Assembly: GCA_035499735.1 (NCBI GenBank)
Contig: DATJYC010000051.1
Coordinates: 62,001-126,000, forward strand
DNA length: 64,000 bases
DNA from: VBDM01 sp035499735
Lineage (GTDB): Bacteria > Pseudomonadota > Gammaproteobacteria > Burkholderiales > SG8-39
Reading direction: 5' to 3'
This document shows, piece after piece, positions 9,081 to 16,906 of the stretch. The notes beneath the pieces were generated by a model, which was not told where the DNA came from, searched no databases, and was given only the letters and a program-made list of their open reading frames with translations. Numbering within the stretch: the stretch's first letter is position 1; each line of letters opens with the position of its first letter. Made by a program: the position numbers and the translations under genes.

Positions 9081-9980
9081 CTATGCTCCCAGTTTTTGTC
9101 CGGTGAGACGATACAGGGCCTCGCGATACTTCTCCGAAGTCCTGGCAATGACCTCCGCCGGCAGCCGCGGCGCGGGCGGGGTCTTGTTCCAGTCGAGCGT
9201 CTCCAGGTAATCCCGGACGTATTGCTTGTCGAACGAGGGCGGGCTCGAGCCCGGGCGGTACTGGTCGACGGGCCAGAATCGCGAGGAGTCCGCCGTCAGG
9301 GCCTCGTCGATCAGAACGAGATTCCCCTTCGCGTCGGTGCCGAATTCGAACTTGGTGTCGGCGATGATGATGCCCCGCTCGCGGGCGAAGTCCGCCGCTT
9401 CCCGGTACACACGGATACTCACGTCCCGAACCTTCGCGGCGAGCTCCTTGCCGATCAGCTTCTCGACCTGGGCGAACGAGATGTTCTCGTCGTGTGCGCC
9501 GATTTCGGCCTTGGTCGCGGGCGTGAAGATCACCTCGGGCAGCTTGTCTGCTTGCTTGAGGCCCTTCGGCAGGGGAATGCCGCAGACTGCGCCGGTCTTC
9601 TGGTAGTCCTTCCATCCGGAGCCGATGAGATAGCCTCGCACTACCGCTTCGATCGGCAGCGGCTTGAGCTTCTTCGCCACCACCGAGCGCCCCCTCACCT
9701 GCGCGGCTTCCTCGCCGCCTTTGACTACGGTGTCCGGCGCCATCCCGTCCAGGTGGTTGGGCACGATATGCTCGAGCTTCTTGAACCAGAAATTGGACAG
9801 CTCGTTCAGCACCCGTCCCTTGTCTGGGATCGGGTCGGGCAGGATCACATCGAAGGCCGAAAGCCTGTCTGACGTGACGATCAGCAGGTGATCGTCGCCG
9901 ACCGCATACATGTCGCGGACCTTGCCCCGGCTGAGAAGGGGAAGGCTCTTAATGCTCGATTCGTAGAGCGCAGCCGCCAT
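9081..9980 (-). CDS. purC: Phosphoribosylaminoimidazole-succinocarboxamide (SAICAR) synthase
   Basis: A 299-residue SAICAR synthase joining CAIR and aspartate with ATP. The N-terminal SRGKVRDMYAVGDDHLLIVTS and the substrate-site segments VVRGYLIGSGWKDYQ and DTKFEFG are diagnostic. The length matches the ADE1-like longer form rather than the ~240-residue enterobacterial enzyme. It is preceded by the class I aldolase gene (3-base gap) and followed by purE (4-base gap), so fba-purC-purE-tsaC form one compact unit. Confidence 0.97.
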   Translation of the reverse strand: MAAALYESSIKSLPLLSRGKVRDMYAVGDDHLLIVTSDRLSAFDVILPDPIPDKGRVLNELSNFWFKKLEHIVPNHLDGMAPDTVVKGGEEAAQVRGRSVVAKKLKPLPIEAVVRGYLIGSGWKDYQKTGAVCGIPLPKGLKQADKLPEVIFTPATKAEIGAHDENISFAQVEKLIGKELAAKVRDVSIRVYREAADFARERGIIIADTKFEFGTDAKGNLVLIDEALTADSSRFWPVDQYRPGSSPPSFDKQYVRDYLETLDWNKTPPAPRLPAEVIARTSEKYREALYRLTGQKLGA

Positions 9981-9983
9981 GCT

Positions 9984-11009
9984 TCAAGCCGCCTGCTTCT
10001 CGAGATCGGCCCGGTACTTGCCCTGCGAAGCCAGGCTATTCATCCGGGCGCGGTGATGGAACGCGCGCTGCGCCGCGGCGACGTTGCCGGGCGCTCCGCG
10101 CCAAGCCTTGAGAGCCGGATTCTGGAGCGCGCGGCTGTAGGAGAACGTGAGCGGCCAGGGCAGGTTCGGCATCCTTGCCATCTCGTTGAGATGGGCGGTC
10201 GCCGCTTCATCGCTTTGGCCGCCGGACAGGAACACGACCCCGGGGAGCGCAGCGGGAACCGTGCGCTTGAGGCATCGCACTGTCTCCTCCGCGACCCGCT
10301 CCACGCCGGCTTGTCTCGGGCAGTCCTTGCCCGACACGACCATGGAGCCCTTGAGAATGGTGTGCTCGAACGACACGTTGTAGGCGCGCAGTGAGGCAAA
10401 CAGGGCGGAAAGGGTCGCCTCGGTCGCCTCGTAGCAGCGCTCTATCGTGTGGTCGCCGTCGAGCAGGACTTCGGGCTCGACGATGGGAACGATGGACGCT
10501 TCCTGGCAAAGCGCAGAGTACCGGGCGAGTGCATGGGCGTTGGCGTAGAGGCAGGAGTGGGTCGGAATTCCCGGCCCGATCGTGATGACCGCGCGCCACT
10601 TGGCGAAGCGCGCGCCAAGCCTGAAGTAATCCTCGAGCCTCGCCCGCAGGCCGTCCAGCCCCTCGGTGACCTTCTCGCCGGGTGAAAGCGCGAGGTCGTG
10701 CGTGCCCTTGTCGACCTTGATTCCGGGAATGATGCCCTTTGCGGCCAGGTATTCCGGGAAGGGCTCGTTGCCGGAGACGGTGCTCTGCCGCAGTGTTTCG
10801 TCGAACAAAATCACGCCGCTGACGAAATCCTCGAGGCCCTTGGTCGTGAAAAGGAGGTCGCGATACGCGCGCCGGTTTGCTTCGGTGCTGTCGACACCGA
10901 CCGATTTGAAGCGCTTCTCGCACGTGCCGCTTGATTCGTCTGCTGCGAGCAGCCCTTTGCCCTTGGCGACCATGGCTGCGGCGGTCTTGGATAGAAGATT
11001 ACGGTCCAT
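9984..11009 (-). CDS. Class I fructose-bisphosphate aldolase
   Basis: A 341-residue Schiff-base aldolase cleaving fructose 1,6-bisphosphate to triose phosphates. The N-terminal KGLLAADESSGTCEKRF is a class I hallmark. The Schiff-base lysine is K220 in EHTILKGSMV. PEVLLDGDH supplies further active-site residues. Many Betaproteobacteria carry a class II enzyme at this place in the tkt-gap-pgk-pyk-fba series. A eukaryotic-type class I enzyme here may therefore be a non-orthologous replacement, which is an inference from general knowledge of the operon. It is followed within 3 bases by purC. Confidence 0.95.
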   Translation of the reverse strand: MDRNLLSKTAAAMVAKGKGLLAADESSGTCEKRFKSVGVDSTEANRRAYRDLLFTTKGLEDFVSGVILFDETLRQSTVSGNEPFPEYLAAKGIIPGIKVDKGTHDLALSPGEKVTEGLDGLRARLEDYFRLGARFAKWRAVITIGPGIPTHSCLYANAHALARYSALCQEASIVPIVEPEVLLDGDHTIERCYEATEATLSALFASLRAYNVSFEHTILKGSMVVSGKDCPRQAGVERVAEETVRCLKRTVPAALPGVVFLSGGQSDEAATAHLNEMARMPNLPWPLTFSYSRALQNPALKAWRGAPGNVAAAQRAFHHRARMNSLASQGKYRADLEKQAA

Positions 11010-11072
11010 TGAAGTTCCTTGTTGCGGGAAAGCTGAGGGGAAGCGGGTAATTCTAACCGTTTGGCCGTCGGC

Positions 11073-11915
11073 CTAGCAGGCGGTCTGATGTCGGATGCGG
11101 CAGGTTGCGAGGACTTCGTCGGGGTCGCGCCGCCACCAGTTGCCCGCGGAGAGAATCTCAACCTCGTGGAAGCCGCGGTAGCCGGCCGCCTCCATCCAAG
11201 AGCGAACGAGCGGGAGGTCGATGACGCCGTCCCCCATCATTCCCCTGTCGGCGAGGATGTCCTTCGACGAGCGCAGCCAGTCGCTGATCTGGAAGACGAG
11301 CAGGCGGCGATCAGCGGCCCTCTCGATCTGCGCCTTGAGCTGCGGATCCCACCAGACGTGGTAGACGTCGACCGCAACCCCGAGCGCAGTGCCGCCCCAG
11401 TCGAGCTCGTCGCACAGATCAAGCGCCTGCGCCAGTGTATTCACGCACCCCTGATCGGCGCAGTACATGGGATTCCGCGGCTCGATCGCCAGCGGCACGC
11501 CGGCCGCCCGGGCGTGATCAAGCACTTTCCCGATGCCATCCCGCACCATCTCACGCGTTCCCGCCAGGTCTTTCGACCCCCCCGGCAGGCTGCCCTCCAC
11601 GAGCACGAGGCAGCGTGCTTCGAGCGCTGCAGCTTCGTCGATTGCCCGCCGCGTGTCGTCGATCGCGGCGTGGCGCTCCTTCCGTTCCGGCGCCGGAAAC
11701 CTCCCCCCACCATGGAGCGCCGCGACGGTGAGGCCGCTGCCTCGAGTCGCCCTCGCCGCCTCCTTGACGCCGGTCTGGGCGAGCCGCTCCCGCGAGGGCG
11801 AAATGGCGCCAAAACGGTGGCGCACGCAGCCGTCGATAATCTCGCGCAGGGTCCACCTGTCCCGCACCGTGGCGGTGTCGAGAGCAAGCAGCTCGGGGGC
11901 GGGCGGCACTCTCAC
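11073..11915 (-). CDS. Xylose-isomerase-like TIM-barrel protein (sugar phosphate isomerase/epimerase family)
   Basis: A 280-residue AP-endonuclease-2/IolE-type barrel. Visible metal-site segments are VEGSLPGGS, PLAIEPRNPMY (metal-ligand glutamate), VAVDVYHVWWDP (Asp/His) and the C-terminal FHEVEILSAGNWWRRDPDEV. It starts with GTG. No substrate can be assigned; relatives isomerise or dehydrate sugars such as inosose or hydroxypyruvate. It sits between pyruvate kinase and the aldolase on the same strand (25 and 63 base gaps), so it is likely expressed with lower-glycolysis genes. Confidence 0.85.
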   Translation of the reverse strand: MRVPPAPELLALDTATVRDRWTLREIIDGCVRHRFGAISPSRERLAQTGVKEAARATRGSGLTVAALHGGGRFPAPERKERHAAIDDTRRAIDEAAALEARCLVLVEGSLPGGSKDLAGTREMVRDGIGKVLDHARAAGVPLAIEPRNPMYCADQGCVNTLAQALDLCDELDWGGTALGVAVDVYHVWWDPQLKAQIERAADRRLLVFQISDWLRSSKDILADRGMMGDGVIDLPLVRSWMEAAGYRGFHEVEILSAGNWWRRDPDEVLATCRIRHQTAC

Positions 11916-11940
11916 ACGAAACCCTTGCCGCGCGCGGCCG

Positions 11941-13380
11941 TTAGCCGCGGCGGTGCTCGCCGACCCTCACGATCTTCATCGTGTTGGTCCCCCCGGCTTT
12001 GCCGATCGGCTCGCCGATCGTGATCACGATCAGATCGCCAGGCTGCACAACGCCGTTCCTCACCAGGACGTTCTCGGCTTCCGCGAGCAGCTCCTCGCGG
12101 TCGTGTCCCACATACTTGACCATGAGGGGGTAGGTGTCGCGAAAAAGGGCACAGCGGTACCGCGTCACGGTCTGGGACGTCAGCGCGTAGATTGGCACAC
12201 CGCAGTTGAGGCGAGACATCCACAGCGCGGTCGAGCCCGATTCCGTGAGCGCCGCGATGGCCTTCACTTTGAGATGGTAGGCCGTGAACAGCGCCGCCAT
12301 GGCAATCGACTGGTCTACGCGCGTGAAGACCCGAGCGAGAAAATCGCGGTCCAGCGTCACTTCGGCCGAGCTTTCGGCGACCTCGCAGATACGGCTCATC
12401 GCCGCGACCGTCTCCACGGGGTACCTGCCGGTCGCGGTCTCGGCTGAGAGCATCACGGCGTCGGTGCCGTCGAGGACCGCATTGGCCACGTCCGAGACCT
12501 CGGCGCGCGTCGGTACCGGGTTGGAGATCATCGACTCCATCATCTGCGTGGCGGTGATCGTGAGTTTGTTCTGCTCCCGCGCAAGGCGGATCATGCGCTT
12601 CTGCAGCGCAGGAACCGAGGCGTCGCCGACTTCCACCGCAAGGTCACCCCGGGCAACCATGATGCCCTCGCACCCGGACATAATGTCGCTGAGGGCCTTG
12701 GGCTCGACCGCCTCGGCGCGCTCGATCTTCGCGATGAGAAAAGCGTCCGCGCCCGCCGCACGCAGCAGCTGCCTCGCCATGTACATGTCCGCGCTCGACT
12801 TGGGGAAGGACACGGCGAGGTAGTCCACCTTGATCCTCGCGGCGGTCCGGATATCCTCCATGTCCTTGGGCGGGAGAGCGGGCGCAGTCAGCCCGCCGCC
12901 CAGGCGGTTTATACCCTTGTTGTTCGAAAGAACGCCGCCGTGGCGCACGCGGCTGTGCACCTCATTCCCCGTGACCCGCTCCACTTCGAGCACGATCCTT
13001 CCGTCATCGAGAAGCAGCACGTCGCCCGGGCGGACGTCGCGCGGCAGCTCCTTGTAGTCGAGCCCGACTCGACCATCCCCGCCCAGCTCGCACTCGGCGT
13101 CGAGCACGAACGGATCGCCGGGGTTGAGAGTGACCCTGCCCTCCTTGAACTTTCCGATGCGGATCTTGGGGCCCTGCAGGTCAGCCATGATTCCGACCGT
13201 GCGCCCGGTCGTCCGACAGGTCTCGCGCACCATCTCCGCGCGTCGCTCGTGGTCCGCAGCCGTGCCATGCGAGAAATTCAAGCGCACGATGTCCACTCCC
13301 GCGAGGAACATGCGCTCGAGCGTTTGCGGATCGCTCGACGCCGGCCCTAGCGTGGCGACGATCTTGGTGCTTCTGCTCAT
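11941..13380 (-). CDS. pyk: Pyruvate kinase
   Basis: A 479-residue enzyme making pyruvate and ATP from phosphoenolpyruvate and ADP. It begins STKIVATLGPASSD and carries VRLNFSHG, MVARGDLAVEVG and ITATQMMESMI, the classic substrate-site and catalytic-lysine-region signatures. NAVLDGTDAVMLSAETATG is also family-typical. The ATG at 13380 has a good Shine-Dalgarno (GGAGG, five bases upstream); a TTG one codon earlier is less likely. It is separated from pgk by the oppositely oriented DGQHR gene, so it needs its own promoter, presumably in the 13.4-13.55 kb gap. Confidence 0.97.
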   Translation of the reverse strand: MSRSTKIVATLGPASSDPQTLERMFLAGVDIVRLNFSHGTAADHERRAEMVRETCRTTGRTVGIMADLQGPKIRIGKFKEGRVTLNPGDPFVLDAECELGGDGRVGLDYKELPRDVRPGDVLLLDDGRIVLEVERVTGNEVHSRVRHGGVLSNNKGINRLGGGLTAPALPPKDMEDIRTAARIKVDYLAVSFPKSSADMYMARQLLRAAGADAFLIAKIERAEAVEPKALSDIMSGCEGIMVARGDLAVEVGDASVPALQKRMIRLAREQNKLTITATQMMESMISNPVPTRAEVSDVANAVLDGTDAVMLSAETATGRYPVETVAAMSRICEVAESSAEVTLDRDFLARVFTRVDQSIAMAALFTAYHLKVKAIAALTESGSTALWMSRLNCGVPIYALTSQTVTRYRCALFRDTYPLMVKYVGHDREELLAEAENVLVRNGVVQPGDLIVITIGEPIGKAGGTNTMKIVRVGEHRRG

Positions 13381-13452
13381 CAATCCTCCGAGGAAACGGC
13401 TCCACTGAATTTTGGCATTCGGGCCCTACTTTCGGCTATATTTCCGGTCTGC

Positions 13453-13499
13453 GCCGCCGCCAGGGCCCCGATCGGGGGGCGGAATCTCGAGGCGGCGGC
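13453..13499. repeat. Nested inverted repeat between pyk and the DGQHR gene
   Basis: An outer perfect 9-bp inverted repeat (GCCGCCGCC at 13453-13461 and GGCGGCGGC at 13491-13499) surrounds a perfect 12-bp palindrome CCCCGATCGGGG at 13466-13477. It lies in the 179-base gap between divergent pyk and the DGQHR gene. It could be an operator or a hairpin in the leader. No T-tract follows, so a terminator is unlikely. An AT-rich GGCTATATTT lies just upstream at about 13434 and may be part of a promoter. Confidence 0.5.
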
Positions 13500-13559
13500 C
13501 TTGGGCCATGGGACACAAAAGGGTCCAACCCCGGCCTGAAACGGTATGGGAGAACTTAC

Positions 13560-14681
13560 GTGCTTGCCACCCAGATTCGCCAGAAGGACGGGATTTTCTA
13601 CTTTGGCAGCGTGCGCGCCCCCGAGCTGCTCGCCAAGGTCCGCTTCATCAGCCGCTTCTACGGCGAAGGCGAGGAAATCGCCCCCGCTCGTATCTCCCAG
13701 GATGACGATATTGCGCAGTTCATAGCCAAGATCGAGCGGACCGACCGGGCCTTTCAGAGAACGCTGTCGCGCGCCAAGGTGCGCCAGCTGAAGAATTTCT
13801 ACGAAACGGCGATCACCCAGCCCCCCATCCCCGGAACGGTGCTGCTGTTCACCCCGGAGAAGCTGCGCTTCCAGCCTCTCGGCGGCCAGGACGGCGTCGG
13901 ACAACTCGCCGAGCCCCAGGCAAAGTTCCTGATTATAGACGGCCAGCACCGGCTCGCGGCCCTGCGGTTCTACCTCGAGGAGCGCCCCGACGACGCCAAG
14001 ACGATCAACGTTCCCTGCGTGATCTTCGACGGACGCAGTGAAGACTTCGCCACCGAGATGTTCGTGATCATCAACTCCACTCCCACGCGCATCAACAAGA
14101 GCCACCTCGTGGACCTGTACGAACGTGTCTCTTGGGCAGAACCGCACCGCAAATTCGCCGCGCGCCTCGTCGGCAACCTGTACAGCGAAGGCGACAGTCC
14201 CCTTCGGTATCGGATCAACCGGCTCGGCGGCCGCAGCCAGCAGGACAAGTGGATCCTCCAGGCGGAGCTTTTCAACGAATTGCACCGCTGGGTGAACCGC
14301 GACTGGCGCCGCATCCAGGTCGCCGGCGGCAGCAGCAAGGAGGTGCCCCGCTATTACGGCATGGTGCGCGACTTCCTCAAGGCGGCCGAGCGGGTCTGGG
14401 GCGAGGCCTGGGGCCACGGCAACTACATGGTTACCAAGCCCGTGACCCTCAAGGCGATGATCCGCGTCTGCGCTGACCTCGCGCGCGAGGACGGCGATCC
14501 GGCAGAAGGCCGGCTGAAGCGTTGGGAAGACCGGTTGGCACCGTGGCAGGAGCAAATGAAGGCCTTCCGCGTAGAAGGTTTCTACGAGCGCTTCGCCGCC
14601 AAGGGCGAGGTCGAGCGCGTCGCGCGGGTGCACCGCGAGCTTGGGCGCGCCGCCGGGATCGATCCCAAGCCAGCCAAGTAG
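13560..14681 (+). CDS. DGQHR-domain protein (DndB-related family)
   Basis: A 373-residue protein with the name-giving DGQHR motif at residues 127-131 (IIDGQHRLAAL). It also has the downstream FVIINSTPTRINKSHLVDLYE block characteristic of DGQHR/DndB-type proteins. Characterised relatives include DndB, which represses phosphorothioation genes; most family members are uncharacterised. It starts with GTG, preceded by GGGAG seven bases upstream. No dnd, restriction or other defence gene is nearby. It is the only + strand gene within the tkt-gap-pgk/pyk block, which suggests it was inserted there. Base composition resembles its neighbours, so any transfer is not recent by that measure. Confidence 0.85.
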   Translation: MLATQIRQKDGIFYFGSVRAPELLAKVRFISRFYGEGEEIAPARISQDDDIAQFIAKIERTDRAFQRTLSRAKVRQLKNFYETAITQPPIPGTVLLFTPEKLRFQPLGGQDGVGQLAEPQAKFLIIDGQHRLAALRFYLEERPDDAKTINVPCVIFDGRSEDFATEMFVIINSTPTRINKSHLVDLYERVSWAEPHRKFAARLVGNLYSEGDSPLRYRINRLGGRSQQDKWILQAELFNELHRWVNRDWRRIQVAGGSSKEVPRYYGMVRDFLKAAERVWGEAWGHGNYMVTKPVTLKAMIRVCADLAREDGDPAEGRLKRWEDRLAPWQEQMKAFRVEGFYERFAAKGEVERVARVHRELGRAAGIDPKPAK

Positions 14682-14697
14682 GGCAAGTTGCGCGATC

Positions 14698-15876
14698 CTA
14701 GGCCGCGGCGCGCTCTTCGAGAATCTGGATCGCGGGGAGCTTCTTTCCTTCTAGAAACTCGAGAAAAGCGCCGCCTCCGGTAGACACGTAGGAAATCCGG
14801 TCTGCGACGCCGTACTTGGCGATCGCGGCCAGCGTCTCCCCGCCACCAGCAAGCGAGAACGCCTTCGAAGCGGCGATCGCCAAGGCGATCGCCCGTGTCC
14901 CTTGGGCGAACTGCTCGAACTCGAACACCCCGACCGGCCCGTTCCACACGATCGTCCCGGCGCCCGCGAGCGATCTCGCAAAGGCCGCAGCGGTCCTCGG
15001 GCCGATGTCCAGGATCATGTCATCCGCGGCGATCTCCTCAATCGGCTTGGTCTCCGCCTTTGCCGTTGCGCCTATGGCCTTGGCACAAACCACGTCGGTC
15101 GGGAGGGGAACTTCGCCACCCTTGGCGCGCAGCTTGCCCGAGATGCGCCTGGCTTCACCGACGAGTTCCGGCTCCACCAGCGACTTGCCTACCTCGATCC
15201 CGGCGGCGAGCATGAAGGTGTTGGCAATGCCGCCGCCCGGGATGAGGCGGTCGACCTTCTCCGACAAGGCGGCTAGCACTGTCAGTTTGGTGGAGACCTT
15301 GGAGCCAGCCACGATCGCCACCAGGGGACGCGCCGGGCGCTCGAGCGCCTTCGAGAGGGCCTCTATCTCGGCCACCATGAGTGGGCCCGCGCATGCCACG
15401 GGGGCGAACTTCGCGACCCCGTGAGTCGTGGCTTCCGCTCGGTGGGCCGCGCCGAAGGCGTCGTTGACATATATGTCGCACAGGGCAGCGATCTTCTTGG
15501 ACAAGACGTCGTCGTCCTTCTTCTCCCCCTTGTTGAAGCGGCAATTCTCGAGCAGGGCGGCGTGGCCGGGTTCCACAGCGACCCCGCTTAGCCAGTCGCG
15601 CTTCAAGGGCACGTCCGTGCCGAGGAGAGACGACAGATGCCTCGCCACAGGCGCGAGCGACTCCTTTTCGTCGAATTCGCCTTCGATCGGGCGCCCAAGA
15701 TGCGACGCAAGGAGCAGACGGGCGCCACGGGACAAGGCGTCCTTGATGCCCGGCAGCGAGGCGCGGATGCGCGTGTCGTCCGTGAGCTTGCCGCTCTGGA
15801 TCGGGACGTTGAAATCCACACGCATGAACACCCGCTTGCCGCGCAGGTCCAGCCCGGACATTTTCAGCACCGGCAT
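14698..15876 (-). CDS. pgk: Phosphoglycerate kinase
   Basis: A 392-residue enzyme transferring phosphate between 1,3-bisphosphoglycerate and ADP. Diagnostic segments are the N-terminal RVDFNVPIQSGKLTDDTRI, LLASHLGRP, GAKVSTK-like AGSKVSTKLTVL, and WNGPVGVFEFEQFAQGT near the nucleotide site. The ATG is one base from the gap stop codon, indicating tight cotranscription in the order tkt-gap-pgk. It ends 17 bases from the convergent DGQHR gene. Confidence 0.97.
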   Translation of the reverse strand: MPVLKMSGLDLRGKRVFMRVDFNVPIQSGKLTDDTRIRASLPGIKDALSRGARLLLASHLGRPIEGEFDEKESLAPVARHLSSLLGTDVPLKRDWLSGVAVEPGHAALLENCRFNKGEKKDDDVLSKKIAALCDIYVNDAFGAAHRAEATTHGVAKFAPVACAGPLMVAEIEALSKALERPARPLVAIVAGSKVSTKLTVLAALSEKVDRLIPGGGIANTFMLAAGIEVGKSLVEPELVGEARRISGKLRAKGGEVPLPTDVVCAKAIGATAKAETKPIEEIAADDMILDIGPRTAAAFARSLAGAGTIVWNGPVGVFEFEQFAQGTRAIALAIAASKAFSLAGGGETLAAIAKYGVADRISYVSTGGGAFLEFLEGKKLPAIQILEERAAA

Positions 15877-15877
15877 G

Positions 15878-16891
15878 CTACTTGGCGCCCATCAACGCGA
15901 CGGTCACGTCGAGCATGCGGTTACTGAATCCCCACTCGTTGTCGTACCAGGCAAAGACCTTCACCAGCGTGCCTCCGGACACCTTGGTGATCGTCGCGTC
16001 GAACACCGACGAGGCGGAGTTGTGGTTGAAATCGCTCGACACGAGGGGCTCCTTGGTGTATTCGAGGATGCCCCTCAGATCGGTCTCGGAGGCCTGCTTC
16101 GCCGCGTTGTTGACCTCGTCGACGGTCGTCGCGCGCTTGGAGACGAACGAGAGATCGACGAGCGACACGTTGATGGTCGGCACCCGGATCGAGAAGCCGT
16201 CGAGCTTGCCGTTCAGGTGCGGAAGCACCAGGCCCACTGCCGCCGCCGCTCCGGTCTTGGTGGGAATCATGTTCATGCTCGCCGAGCGCGCCCGGCGCAG
16301 GTCCTCGTGATAGACGTCGGTCAGGACCTGGTCGTTGGTATAGCTGTGCACGGTAGTCATAAGCCCGCTCACCACCCCGATGCGGTCGTCGAGCGCCTTC
16401 ACGAGCGGGGCTAGGCAGTTGGTGGTGCACGAAGCGTTCGAGATGACGGCGTGCGACGCCTTCAGCGTGTTGTGGTTCACGCCGTAGACGACGGTCGCGT
16501 CCACGTCCTTCCCGCCCGGCGCGGAGATGATCACCTTCTTCGCCCCTGCCGCGAGGTGCGCCGACGCCTTCTCCTTGCTCGTGAACAGACCGGTGCATTC
16601 GAGGACCACATCCACCTTGAGATCCCTCCACGGCAGCTCGCCCGGATTGCGCTTTGCACACACCTGGATGCGGTCGCCGCTTACGACCATGGCGTCGCCC
16701 GCCACGGCGACCGTCCCGGGAAATTTGCCGTGCACCGTGTCGTATCGCGTGAGGTGCGCGTTGGTCTCCGCGCTGCCCAGGTCGTTGATAGCGACGAACT
16801 GGAGGTCGTGTCGCTTCCCGCCCTCGTAGTGGGCACGCAGTATGTTCCGGCCGATGCGGCCGTAGCCGTTGATGGCGACTCGAATGCTCAT
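15878..16891 (-). CDS. gap: Type I glyceraldehyde-3-phosphate dehydrogenase
   Basis: A 337-residue phosphorylating GAPDH. It has the Rossmann NGYGRIGR (8-15), D37 in VAINDLG, which indicates NAD preference, and catalytic Cys155 in SNASCTTNCLAPL. The length and INDLGSAETNAHL signature are those of proteobacterial GapA/CbbG. It lies between transketolase and pgk on the same strand. A 15-base gap to tkt and a 1-base gap to pgk support one operon. Confidence 0.97.
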   Translation of the reverse strand: MSIRVAINGYGRIGRNILRAHYEGGKRHDLQFVAINDLGSAETNAHLTRYDTVHGKFPGTVAVAGDAMVVSGDRIQVCAKRNPGELPWRDLKVDVVLECTGLFTSKEKASAHLAAGAKKVIISAPGGKDVDATVVYGVNHNTLKASHAVISNASCTTNCLAPLVKALDDRIGVVSGLMTTVHSYTNDQVLTDVYHEDLRRARSASMNMIPTKTGAAAAVGLVLPHLNGKLDGFSIRVPTINVSLVDLSFVSKRATTVDEVNNAAKQASETDLRGILEYTKEPLVSSDFNHNSASSVFDATITKVSGGTLVKVFAWYDNEWGFSNRMLDVTVALMGAK

Positions 16892-16906
16892 GCAGTGCTC
16901 CTTCGC

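Noticed and set aside
13560..14681. A DNA phosphorothioation or defence island around the DGQHR gene
   Set aside because: No dndA, dndC, dndD, dndE, nuclease, methylase or mobile-element gene is present on either side; all neighbours are metabolic.
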